A stretch of 9,061 nucleotides of DNA from Lachnospiraceae bacterium (GTDB lineage: Bacteria; Bacillota_A; Clostridia; Lachnospirales; Lachnospiraceae): NCBI GenBank assembly GCA_017390645.1, contig JAFPAZ010000018.1, forward strand, positions 1 to 9,061. The letters are read 5' to 3'. A model generated the notes under the pieces. The model made no database searches and was not told the origin of the DNA. It worked only from the letters and a program-made list of their open reading frames with translations. Both the position numbers and the translations under genes were made by a program. Position 1 is the stretch's first letter. Every line of letters begins with the position of its first letter. Shown in pieces: positions 1 to 6,560 of this stretch.

Positions 1-74
1 CGTGCCCACAGGGATTCGAACCCCGGACACATGGCTTAGAAGGCCATTGCTCTATCCAACTGAGCTATGAGCAC
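1..74 (-). tRNA. tRNA-Arg (anticodon TCT)
   Basis: On the minus strand the cloverleaf is complete. The acceptor GTGCTCA pairs with TGGGCAC (one G-T wobble), the D-arm AGCTC-GAGC is present, and the T-arm carries GGTTCGAATCC. The anticodon loop CTTCTAA gives anticodon TCT, which reads AGA/AGG arginine codons. The discriminator base is G at position 1, so the window begins exactly at the 3' end and any encoded CCA cannot be judged. It is the last of three tRNA genes read from one promoter and lies 29 nt after tRNA-Gly. Confidence 0.96.
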
Positions 75-103
75 TTATATCAAACATGCTATCAGCATAT
101 TTA

Positions 104-174
104 AGCGGGTGATGGGAATCGAACCCACGTATCCAGCTTGGAAGGCTGGTGTTCTACCATTGAACTACACCCGC
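104..174 (-). tRNA. tRNA-Gly (anticodon TCC)
   Basis: The acceptor GCGGGTG pairs with CACCCGC and the discriminator is U, as usual for bacterial tRNA-Gly. The anticodon stem-loop CCAGC-CTTCCAA-GCTGG gives anticodon TCC, which reads GGA/GGG. The T-arm contains GGGTTCGATTCCC. No CCA follows the discriminator, so the 3' CCA must be added by tRNA nucleotidyltransferase. Only 4 nt separate it from the upstream tRNA-Pro, so the two must be processed from one transcript. Confidence 0.97.
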
Positions 175-178
175 AAAG

Positions 179-253
179 TCGGGGTGACAGGATTCGAACC
201 TGCGACCTCTTGATCCCAAATCAAGCGCTCTAGCCAAGCTGAGCCACACCCCG
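179..253 (-). tRNA. tRNA-Pro (anticodon TGG)
   Basis: The acceptor CGGGGTG pairs with CACCCCG and the discriminator is A. The anticodon stem CTTGA/TCAAG encloses loop TTTGGGA, giving anticodon TGG, which reads CCN proline codons. The T-arm is CAGGTTCGAATCCTG. CCA is not encoded. It is the first gene of the minus-strand tRNA cluster, about 40 nt after the -10 element of a consensus promoter. Confidence 0.97.
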
Positions 254-293
254 TTAAGTACTTTGCTTTCTTCATTTCCTCAACGCAAGATTA

Positions 294-322
294 ATTATAT
301 ACGACTCACTAGCAAATGTCAA
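294..322 (-). promoter_or_regulatory. consensus sigma-A promoter of the tRNA cluster, with A-tract upstream element
   Basis: On the minus strand a perfect -35 TTGACA (322-317) is followed by exactly 17 bp and a perfect -10 TATAAT (299-294). Directly upstream (323-358) the minus strand is almost pure A-tract and AT, as expected of an UP element that binds the RNA polymerase alpha subunits. Fully consensus promoters with UP elements are typical of stable-RNA genes. The start should be near 287. Confidence 0.93.
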
Positions 323-367
323 CACTTTTTTTTAAATTTTTTATATTTTTTTAAATTTTTATTTTGT

Positions 368-398
368 ATATACAATTCAACAAATAAATATACAATTC
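368..398. repeat. 11-bp direct repeat, two copies 20 bp apart
   Basis: ATATACAATTC occurs at 368-378 and again at 388-398, about two helical turns apart. It lies between the tRNA promoter's A-tract and the terminator of the small membrane gene. It could be a pair of protein-binding sites on one face of the helix or chance in AT-rich DNA. Nothing else is recognisable in 323-420. Confidence 0.35.
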
Positions 399-420
399 CA
401 ACTCCCATTAAAACCTTGTA

Positions 421-463
421 AAATAAAGAAAAAGTGAACACTCATACATGATAACTGTTCACT
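421..463 (-). terminator. intrinsic terminator of the small membrane protein gene
   Basis: On the minus strand AGTGAACA (463-456) and TGTTCACT (440-433) form a perfect 8-bp stem around a 15-nt loop. They are followed at once by TTTTCTTTATTTT (432-420). It begins 26 nt after the stop codon of the 489-740 gene. The long loop makes it only moderately stable, but the U-rich tail and position fit termination. Confidence 0.7.
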
Positions 464-488
464 ATCTCTTTACTTAAAAATCACATTA

Positions 489-740
489 TTATTCTGCGTT
501 ATCCACAGCTTCAATGTCATCTACGTCAAAATCATCATCAAATAAATCATCAAAATCATCATCATCATCTAAATAATCAGGAGTCAAATACTTATACACT
601 GCGAAAGCAATGGCTGCTACCGCTGCTACTGCACCAATAATCGCTAATGTCCAGACAATCTTGTTATCTTTTTTCTCTTCTTTCTTATTTACAAGTTCCG
701 ATAACTTTGCAACACTAATAAAATCATCAAAATTCTTCAT
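489..740 (-). CDS. small single-pass membrane protein with poly-acidic C-terminus, unknown function
   Basis: An 83-residue protein that I cannot assign to a named family. It starts with MKNFDDF. A short charged N-terminus (about 1-27, lysine/glutamate rich) is followed by one clear transmembrane segment rich in Ala, Ile and Val (about 28-52, VWTLAIIGAVAAVAAIAFAV). The tail of about 30 residues is dominated by Asp (DDDDDFDDLFDDDFDVDD). There is no signal peptidase site or catalytic motif. A longer reading from further upstream is possible, but the ATG at 740 is preferred. AGGGAG lies just ahead of it with good spacing, and the extra upstream residues are encoded by A/T-rich promoter-like DNA. 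It lies 95 nt after the pcrA stop in the same direction, with its own candidate promoter and terminator. The acidic tail could bind cations or basic partners; that is a guess. Confidence 0.8.
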   Translation of the reverse strand: MKNFDDFISVAKLSELVNKKEEKKDNKIVWTLAIIGAVAAVAAIAFAVYKYLTPDYLDDDDDFDDLFDDDFDVDDIEAVDNAE

Positions 741-778
741 ACTATCTCCCTTTCTGTTCCCAATTTTTTTATAGACAT

Positions 779-787
779 AGTATACCA
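779..787 (-). promoter_or_regulatory. candidate extended -10 promoter for the small membrane gene
   Basis: On the minus strand TGG-TATACT forms a TGn-extended -10 element. No good -35 lies 16-18 bp upstream, but an extended -10 can compensate. It would start transcription near 771, giving a leader of about 30 nt with the AGGGAG site. No clear terminator separates this gene from pcrA, so read-through is also possible. Confidence 0.4.
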
Positions 788-835
788 TATCTTTAATTTT
801 TTTACCATGATTTTTTTTAAAAAAACACATACATT

Positions 836-3037
836 TTACTCCTCCGTTTTCTTCAACTTAGCAAAGGATGCAAACATTTTCTTTACTCCCACCTTTTCAA
901 AATCAACTGTCACTTCATAATCCTTTCCACCTGAGACAATTTCTTTTACTATTCCAACGCCAAACTTAATATGTTTCACCTGATCTCCTACCTGATAATC
1001 AAGTACAGCTTCTTTTATTCCCGTTAAATTTTTCGTTTGATATGGATTCTGATTCACAAATCCAATCTGGGCACTTCCCCTTTTGGGTTTTGTAGTCCTT
1101 GGAACTTCCTTTTTCCCTTGTTCTAACAATTCTTCCGGTATTTCTCCAACAAACCTGGATACTTTGGAAAATCTGGTTTCACCATGTATCATACGCCGTT
1201 TTGCACAGCTTAAATACAGTTTTTCTCTAGCCCTTGTAATACCAACATAACAAAGTCTTCTTTCTTCTTCCAGTTCCTCTCTGCTTCCGGATACAATTGT
1301 CATATAACTTGGAAATAATCCTTCTTCCATTCCTACCATAAACACATGTGGAAATTCCAACCCCTTTGCACTGTGAAACGTCATTAAAACTACACTTGGT
1401 TGCGTTTCATCATATCCATCAATCTCTGCCACCAAAGCAATTTCTTCTAACAATTCCTCCAGACTTGGCTCTTCGTTTTTTTCCAAATAATCTACGATCT
1501 TATTACGAAATTCTTCGATATTTTCCAGTCTCCCTCTGGATTCTTCTGTATTCTCCAGCTCCAGTTCTTTTGAATATCCTGTTTTTTCAAGAATTTCATC
1601 CAATAATTCATCCAGCTGATATGGGTCTAAATTTTGTTTTATCCCCTGAATTAAATCGCAAAATTCCTGAATTTTCACCAAAGCCTTTCCTAACGAGGAA
1701 ATATTTTCTGCTTCCATTAATGCCTGATAAAAATCAATGCCTCTATCCTCAGCATACTGTTCTATTTTTGAAACCGTTGTGGCACCAATTCCCCTTTTTG
1801 GCACATTCAGAATTCTTTTCACCGCAAGATCATCCCGTCCGTTACATATAGTTTTCAGGTAACAGATTAAATCTTTAATTTCTTTTCTTCCATAGAAATT
1901 CTGTCCTCCAACAATTTTATATGGTATATTATTCATCAAAAGTTTCTCTTCTATAATTCTTGACTGTGCATTCGTTCGATACAATACAGCAAAATCATTG
2001 TAACTTACACCATGATTTTGAACCATCCGGTCTATCTCCGCTGCAACATATCCCCCTTCTTCATACTCATTTTCGTATTGACGGAAGTGAACCAGTTCTC
2101 CTCCTGCATTTTCACACCATAATTTTTTATCTTTTCTTTCATGATTATTCCTTATCACTTCATTCGCCGCTGAAAGAATATTTTTTGTAGAGCGATAGTT
2201 CTGCTCCAACTTTATCACCTTTGTATCAGGAAACTCTTTTTCAAAATCAAGTATATTATAAATATTGGCGCCTCTGAATTTATAGATAGACTGATCATCA
2301 TCACCAACAACACACAAATTACGATATTTCGATGCAAGTTGATGAATCAACAAAAATTGAACATGATTGGTATCCTGATATTCATCTACCATAATGTATC
2401 GAAATCTTTCCTGAAAAATTTCTAAAACATCCGGATGAAACTGAAACAATTCTACCGTCTTTACCAACAAATCATCAAAATCCAGCGCATCATTCCCTCT
2501 TAGTCGTTTCTGATATTCCGTGTAAATCTGGGAAATTCTTGTTTTTTGATAATCTCCCCTTACCTGTCTTTCATATTCTGAAGGAGAAAGAAATCTGTCC
2601 TTTGCCTTGGATATCTCAGCCAATACACTTTTTTCAGGTAATTGTTTTGAATCAATCTGAAGATATTTATATACTTCTTTTAACACTGTTTTTTGATCAT
2701 CCGTATCATAAATAATAAAATGATTGGTATATCCCAATCGGTCAATAAATCTTCTTAATATTCGAACGCAGGTAGAATGAAAGGTAGCCACCCATACATT
2801 CTCTGAGCCATGCCCAACCAAATCATCCACCCTTGTCCTCATTTCTTTCGCTGCTTTATTTGTAAAGGTAATTGCCATAATATGAAAAGGATCCACTCCC
2901 TCTTCTTCAATCAAATATGCAACACGATGTGTTAACACACGGGTCTTCCCCGAGCCTGCTCCTGCAAGAATCAACAATGGCCCTTTCGTATTTACCACAG
3001 CCTCCATTTGTTCCTTATTAAGTCCATCTAAACGCAT
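836..3037 (-). CDS. pcrA: ATP-dependent DNA helicase PcrA/UvrD
   Basis: A superfamily 1A 3'-5' DNA helicase of 733 residues, the usual PcrA length. It unwinds DNA in nucleotide-excision and mismatch-type repair, removes RecA from DNA and helps plasmid rolling-circle replication. All helicase motifs are present in order. Walker A AGAGSGKT is at 25-32 (Lys31) and DEYQDT at 218-223 with catalytic Glu219. GDDDQSIYKFRGA is at 245-257, LEQNYRST at 277-284, TFHSAKGLEF at 553-562, and ERRLCYVGITRAR at 592-604 with the arginine finger. The C-terminal part (about 682-730, VGDQVKHIKFGVGIV) matches the Tudor-like domain by which PcrA binds RNA polymerase. The ATG at 3037 has AAAGGAAG about 5 nt upstream. 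It follows the SPFH gene on the same strand after a 143-nt gap holding a GC-rich hairpin and a possible promoter. It is therefore probably at least partly independent of the phage-shock module. No defect is seen. Confidence 0.98.
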   Translation of the reverse strand: MRLDGLNKEQMEAVVNTKGPLLILAGAGSGKTRVLTHRVAYLIEEEGVDPFHIMAITFTNKAAKEMRTRVDDLVGHGSENVWVATFHSTCVRILRRFIDRLGYTNHFIIYDTDDQKTVLKEVYKYLQIDSKQLPEKSVLAEISKAKDRFLSPSEYERQVRGDYQKTRISQIYTEYQKRLRGNDALDFDDLLVKTVELFQFHPDVLEIFQERFRYIMVDEYQDTNHVQFLLIHQLASKYRNLCVVGDDDQSIYKFRGANIYNILDFEKEFPDTKVIKLEQNYRSTKNILSAANEVIRNNHERKDKKLWCENAGGELVHFRQYENEYEEGGYVAAEIDRMVQNHGVSYNDFAVLYRTNAQSRIIEEKLLMNNIPYKIVGGQNFYGRKEIKDLICYLKTICNGRDDLAVKRILNVPKRGIGATTVSKIEQYAEDRGIDFYQALMEAENISSLGKALVKIQEFCDLIQGIKQNLDPYQLDELLDEILEKTGYSKELELENTEESRGRLENIEEFRNKIVDYLEKNEEPSLEELLEEIALVAEIDGYDETQPSVVLMTFHSAKGLEFPHVFMVGMEEGLFPSYMTIVSGSREELEEERRLCYVGITRAREKLYLSCAKRRMIHGETRFSKVSRFVGEIPEELLEQGKKEVPRTTKPKRGSAQIGFVNQNPYQTKNLTGIKEAVLDYQVGDQVKHIKFGVGIVKEIVSGGKDYEVTVDFEKVGVKKMFASFAKLKKTEE

Positions 3038-3072
3038 CTTCTCTTCCTTTCAAAACTTTCTACCTGCATCAA

Positions 3073-3098
3073 TTAGGGCGGTCAAACGGCCGCCCTAA
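3073..3098 (-). other. GC-rich hairpin without U-tract, in the pcrA leader
   Basis: TTAGGGCGG (3073-3081) and CCGCCCTAA (3090-3098) form a perfect 9-bp stem. A T-G wobble and a C-G pair extend it to 11 bp around loop AAAC. It is by far the most GC-rich spot in this AT-rich intergenic region. On the minus strand only TTGATGC follows the stem, and on the plus strand AAAATATC follows. It is therefore not a typical intrinsic terminator in either direction. It ends 35 nt before the pcrA start. It may be a weak terminator, an mRNA-stabilising or processing hairpin, or a leader structure. Confidence 0.75.
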
Positions 3099-3133
3099 AA
3101 AATATCTTTTGTTTTACTTTTTCTATCTGCAAC

Positions 3134-3153
3134 ATTATAAACATCATGTTTAT
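3134..3153 (-). promoter_or_regulatory. candidate pcrA -10 element overlapped by an 8-1-8 palindrome
   Basis: The minus strand carries a perfect -10 TATAAT (3139-3134) but no convincing -35 at 16-18 bp. ATAAACAT-C-ATGTTTAT (3137-3153), an 8-bp perfect dyad with a 1-nt centre, overlaps it. A one-base loop cannot form as RNA, so the dyad would have to act as a DNA operator. Chance is a real alternative in sequence this AT-rich. Confidence 0.35.
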
Positions 3154-3180
3154 CAGATTACTCATTCATTCCACAAATTA

Positions 3181-4215
3181 TTATCCTAATTTTGTACCAC
3201 AATTTGGACAGAATTTTGCACCCTCATTCTTTGTTCCACAATTCGGACAAAATTTAGGAATTTCCCCTGTTCCAACTCCCGGAGCCGGTTGTGCTTGCTG
3301 CATCGGCTGCGCCTGTTGCATATTCATTCCATTCATGCCCATGTTGTTCATGCCCATAGAATTCATACCATTCATGTTCTGCATCATCTGTTGACCCATC
3401 ATCATGCCCATCTGCAAACCAACCATATCAGCTGCAACACTTCCAGCTGAACTTCTTCCATTTTGATTTGCCATACTGTCTACCATCTGCATCTGCTGAT
3501 ATCTTCCCATATCACCAACCATGCTCTGTGAAGCAACCTTCGTTACCATCTTCTGCACTTCTTCCGGATAAGAGAAATTACCAATATTAAATCCGGTAAT
3601 AGTGATACCGATTTTACTCATTTCCATATCCAGATCTTCCTGAATTCCCTTGGCAATATCAAATGCATTTGCCTGAAGATTAAACATATCCTGGCCAACC
3701 TTCATAATCCACTTCATAAGAAGCTGATCTAACATGGAAATAACTCTTTCTTTTACTTCATTAATAGAATACTGCCTTTTGATACCAGCTATCTTATCAA
3801 TAAATAATAAATAATCTCCTACCTTACAGTTAAATGTACCCAATGCACGGATTGGCATTCCACCTGGTAGTTGAGGGTTTGGTATATTAATTGCCTGTTT
3901 CGTACCCCATTTAATCGTAAATTCTTTTGTATTAATAAACAATACTTCAGCACGGATACCGCTGTTAAAACCGAATTTTATACCTTTCAATGTAGATAGA
4001 AATGGTATAATCTGTGACTCAATATCAAAACTTCCTTCGTCTTTAAAAATACCTTCTATCTTACCATTATACATAAAAATGGCATCCTGTCCCGGTTTAA
4101 TAATCAAGCGGGAACCTTTCTTAATTTCTCGGTTGGTCCATTTCCAAAAAAGGATATCTTCTCTAAATTCTTCCCATTCTACTACATTTGAAAATTGATT
4201 TGAAAACAATCCCAT
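3181..4215 (-). CDS. ydjI: YdjI-type SPFH domain protein with C-terminal zinc ribbon
   Basis: A 344-residue protein of the family often labelled 'virion core protein' or YdjI. The SPFH (flotillin/prohibitin-like) domain spans about 20-225 and contains the characteristic WKWTNREIKKGSRLIIKPGQ near 24-43. A methionine/glutamine/asparagine-rich linker (about 264-305, repeated MGMN/MNGM) follows. A C-terminal zinc ribbon then has two FCPNCGTK knuckles (Cys323, 326, 336, 339). There is no transmembrane helix, so membrane attachment must come from the SPFH domain or partners. In Bacillus subtilis, YdjI is encoded in the pspA operon and helps bring PspA to the membrane; the same role is inferred here. 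The ATG at 4215 has AAGGAG 7 nt upstream and starts 22 nt after the preceding zinc-ribbon gene, so the two are cotranscribed. The Met-rich linker is unusually long and low in complexity. Confidence 0.93.
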   Translation of the reverse strand: MGLFSNQFSNVVEWEEFREDILFWKWTNREIKKGSRLIIKPGQDAIFMYNGKIEGIFKDEGSFDIESQIIPFLSTLKGIKFGFNSGIRAEVLFINTKEFTIKWGTKQAINIPNPQLPGGMPIRALGTFNCKVGDYLLFIDKIAGIKRQYSINEVKERVISMLDQLLMKWIMKVGQDMFNLQANAFDIAKGIQEDLDMEMSKIGITITGFNIGNFSYPEEVQKMVTKVASQSMVGDMGRYQQMQMVDSMANQNGRSSAGSVAADMVGLQMGMMMGQQMMQNMNGMNSMGMNNMGMNGMNMQQAQPMQQAQPAPGVGTGEIPKFCPNCGTKNEGAKFCPNCGTKLG

Positions 4216-4237
4216 ATTCTATCTCCTTTATCCTTAC

Positions 4238-5440
4238 CTATTCTAACACAATACAAACATCGTCACAATTTACAGAGTATGCAACTTCTTCCTCTGCTTC
4301 CTCCACATCATCCTGCAAGTATTCTGCGTCTGTATATGTAGTTTCAATTACACTTTGCTCTTCATAATCTAATTCAGCTGCTTTTGCATCATCCATGAAA
4401 ACCCAAAGCAATATAGCAACAATTATGATAACAATGATAGCAATTTTAACCGGACTCTTCGGATATTCTCCACTTACTCTTCCGTTTTGACCATTAATCA
4501 ACACATTATAATCTTTTCCATTATAGGAATAAGATGTTGAATATACTGGAAGCAGAAGATATTTAAACGTTTCTTCCGTATAGTTTCTGTTAATATGCAC
4601 ATCTTTTACTCTATCGTATCTTCTTCGTACATCTGCCGCAGACATAGAACGTAACTCAGAATCCATTTCATTAATGGCCTTTCCATGACCTTCTTCTAAG
4701 CTTACATTAAAATTTTCTGCCAAAAATCCTGAGATATATTCCGGTGCATAAGGAACCTGACGTTTAAAATCAAACTCCCCTATTCCCCTAAACATTCCAC
4801 TGCCAAATCTCTTGGAAGCCGGAATCTGAACATCATCAAAAAAATGATGAAAATGTCCTTTGGTAAAATACCAGTCTACTTCTGTTTTGGTTCTGGTATT
4901 TCCTTCCGAATCCTTATAATGCACGGTACGTTCCCGTCCACCCTGGGCAGTATACCAACATTCCGACTGTGCATCAAAAGTCCAGTATGGAAGGTAAATT
5001 CCACGAAATCCTCCATGCTGATATAAATTTTTTAACGAGGAAGGTGCCAGCCAACGACCTTTAATCCATTTATGGAAACTGTCTTTTACTGCATTCTGAT
5101 CCAGTTGGAAAGGAACTACCGCATCCGGTACCATTACTTCTTCCTGTTTCGATGCCAATACATAGCTGGAACCACAATATGGACATTGTGCAGCGGTTTC
5201 ATTTTTATCCACTTCTATCTGAGCACCACATCCGGTACATTCCATAGTCTGGGTAGTCTTTTCTGCCACCTGTAATCTTTTCTTCGCTGACATGTCAAGT
5301 CTATGTTCTACAATCGTTTGCTTTTCACTGATAATTTCCACTACAGTGTCGCAATTCGGACATTTTAAACTTTGAGTAGCAGCATCAAATTCCATGATAC
5401 CACCACACCCCTCACAACGATACACATTTTCTTCTGCCAT
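4238..5440 (-). CDS. double zinc-ribbon, single-pass membrane protein of the psp module (YdjG-like)
   Basis: A 400-residue protein with two N-terminal four-cysteine zinc ribbons of TFIIB-like type, Cys9/12 with Cys27/30 and Cys68/71 with Cys86/89. A long soluble middle part (about 105-325) is rich in aromatic residues (IYLPYWTFDAQ, DWYFTKGHFHHFFDD). One strongly hydrophobic helix lies at about 331-349 (VKIAIIVIIIVAILLWVFM), and the tail of about 50 residues is acidic. It lies between pspA and the YdjI-type gene, the place taken by ydjG and ydjH in the Bacillus pspA operon. The zinc-ribbon start and membrane helix suggest it is the YdjG equivalent, acting as a membrane anchor for PspA/SPFH complexes. 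No YdjH-like gene is present. The start ATG at 5440 has AGGAG 6 nt upstream. Such proteins are sometimes labelled primosomal or replication-factor-like because of the ribbons; I see no helicase motif supporting that. Confidence 0.82.
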   Translation of the reverse strand: MAEENVYRCEGCGGIMEFDAATQSLKCPNCDTVVEIISEKQTIVEHRLDMSAKKRLQVAEKTTQTMECTGCGAQIEVDKNETAAQCPYCGSSYVLASKQEEVMVPDAVVPFQLDQNAVKDSFHKWIKGRWLAPSSLKNLYQHGGFRGIYLPYWTFDAQSECWYTAQGGRERTVHYKDSEGNTRTKTEVDWYFTKGHFHHFFDDVQIPASKRFGSGMFRGIGEFDFKRQVPYAPEYISGFLAENFNVSLEEGHGKAINEMDSELRSMSAADVRRRYDRVKDVHINRNYTEETFKYLLLPVYSTSYSYNGKDYNVLINGQNGRVSGEYPKSPVKIAIIVIIIVAILLWVFMDDAKAAELDYEEQSVIETTYTDAEYLQDDVEEAEEEVAYSVNCDDVCIVLE

Positions 5441-5456
5441 ATTTTTCTCCTACCAC

Positions 5457-5486
5457 GAAAAGGACTGTTAAAAAACAGTCCTTTTC
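5457..5486 (-). terminator. hairpin (partial terminator) between pspA and the zinc-ribbon gene
   Basis: GAAAAGGACTGTT and AACAGTCCTTTTC form a perfect 13-bp stem with a 4-nt loop. On the minus strand the GC-containing part is followed by TTTTC, giving a short U-run of 4 that belongs to the stem itself, and then GTGG. It lies 6 nt upstream of the AGGAG site of the next gene. It probably lowers read-through so that pspA mRNA exceeds that of the downstream genes. It could also act on the translation start. Confidence 0.7.
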
Positions 5487-5556
5487 ATTATTTAGTTTAA
5501 GTAACTTAACTTTTAATAATGCCCTAGAATTAAATCATAAAATCTTCATCTTTTGT

Positions 5557-5588
5557 CTATGATGTCGGCATTCTGCTACATCCATATT
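5557..5588 (-). other. imperfect hairpin just after the pspA stop codon
   Basis: GATGT (5561-5565) pairs with ACATC (5578-5582), and GCA (5568-5570) pairs with TGC (5574-5576). Further TATG/CATA pairing outside is possible with one bulge. No U-run follows on the minus strand, so it is not a terminator. It may protect or process the pspA message. The rest of 5487-5556 shows only a TTAAGT-A-ACTTAA dyad (5497-5509) and no convincing promoter. Confidence 0.4.
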
Positions 5589-6269
5589 CTATAATCCCAT
5601 CTGAGCCTTTAATGCTGCTAATTCATCATCCACAGTAGAATCTGTTCCAACTGTATCATACTTCGCAGCTAAATCATCCACTTCATCTCTTGGCTGGGCA
5701 TTTAACTCTGCCATAGCGTTTGCAGCATCTAACATCTTATTTGCCTTTTCTTCCATACGATCAAACGCATTCATACTATTGGTAGCACTACCAATTTTAG
5801 ATGTCATCTTATTCATCTTTTCCTGAGTCTTAGCAACTGCTACCTTCGCCTTAATGGCATCTTTTCTAGCATTTAAATCAACAATGTCTTTCGAAATCTT
5901 ATCATGCATCTGACGCATCTTAGTAGCATTTGCAGAAGCAATATCATAAGTCTGCTGCAAGCTTGCCTGAGTAGTGGCAAGTGAATTCTTCTTTTCTAAG
6001 AACTTCTTAGCATCCTCTTCATTACCTGCTAATAATGCCTTCTTAGCATAATCTTCATACTTCTTCATTTCCGCATTTACTTCATCTAATTCTCTCTTAG
6101 CTCTAGTTTCTTCTGCCATAACAGAAGCTGTTTCTGCCTTTACTTTTCCTAAATCTTTTTCCAAATCTCTTAAACACTGATCCACCATCTTCGCCGGATC
6201 TTCACACTTATCTAAAAGTGCATTAATGTTAGCTGACATGATATCTCCAAAACGTTGTAAAATTCCCAT
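5589..6269 (-). CDS. pspA: phage shock protein A (PspA/IM30, ESCRT-III superfamily)
   Basis: A 226-residue PspA/Vipp1-family protein of normal length. The N-terminal amphipathic helix (MGILQRFGDIMSANINALL, about 1-19) inserts into stressed membranes. It is followed by CEDP and the PspA signature around 25-40 (MVDQCLRDLEKDLGKVK). Long alanine- and lysine-rich coiled-coil helices run from about 30 to 185. A C-terminal helix (about 210-226, VDDELAALKAQMGL) is also typical. PspA polymerises on the cytoplasmic face of the membrane to maintain its integrity under envelope stress. There is no PspF, PspB or PspC nearby; the partners are the Firmicute-type zinc-ribbon and SPFH proteins downstream. A perfect AGGAGG lies 9 nt before the ATG at 6269, so high expression is likely. 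It is the first gene of the minus-strand module, with a candidate promoter at 6319-6347. Confidence 0.96.
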   Translation of the reverse strand: MGILQRFGDIMSANINALLDKCEDPAKMVDQCLRDLEKDLGKVKAETASVMAEETRAKRELDEVNAEMKKYEDYAKKALLAGNEEDAKKFLEKKNSLATTQASLQQTYDIASANATKMRQMHDKISKDIVDLNARKDAIKAKVAVAKTQEKMNKMTSKIGSATNSMNAFDRMEEKANKMLDAANAMAELNAQPRDEVDDLAAKYDTVGTDSTVDDELAALKAQMGL

Positions 6270-6318
6270 AATTCTTTTCCTCCTATCGCTTTATAAAAAA
6301 GCACTGCATGTTGTTAAT

Positions 6319-6347
6319 ATGATACATTATTTTCGAAAATTTTTCAA
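6319..6347 (-). promoter_or_regulatory. candidate pspA promoter with a 12-bp palindrome in its spacer
   Basis: On the minus strand -35 TTGAAA (6347-6342) and -10 TATCAT (6324-6319) are separated by 17 bp, a good sigma-A match. The spacer holds the perfect palindrome ATTTTCGAAAAT (6329-6340), placed where a repressor or activator dimer would control the promoter. Bacillus pspA uses the ECF factor SigW; I see no TGAAAC/CGTA pair at the right spacing here. The leader would be about 45 nt. Confidence 0.55.
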
Positions 6348-6560
6348 GTATATTGGTTGTTTTTACAAAAATTTTCGTTTGTTTTTTTGTTGATGACTTT
6401 ATCTTACCATAGAAAAATAAAGTTACAATACTCTTTTAATATCCAACGTTTTTTATCTCTCATTCTTCTTGTTTACTTTTATTACAGTTCAGTCCGACTA
6501 CATACAAAACCAGAGACTTTTTGAATCACTTCTTTTATATTTGTGACTTACCCCAACAAC

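Noticed and set aside
299..311. 13-bp match to the core of the phage T7 RNA polymerase promoter (ATACGACTCACTA) on the plus strand
   Set aside because: It lies within the spacer of the consensus tRNA promoter, lacks the following TATAGGG initiation region, and there is no other phage sequence nearby. It is best seen as coincidence.
3137..3153. LexA (SOS) box upstream of pcrA
   Set aside because: Half-sites AAAC and GTTT are 5 nt apart rather than the GAAC-N4-GTTC arrangement of Gram-positive LexA, so the match is not sufficient.
6319..6350. SigW-type ECF promoter for pspA
   Set aside because: A TGAAA is present, but the only TGTA downstream is 14 rather than 16 bp away and CGTA is absent; the sigma-A reading fits better.
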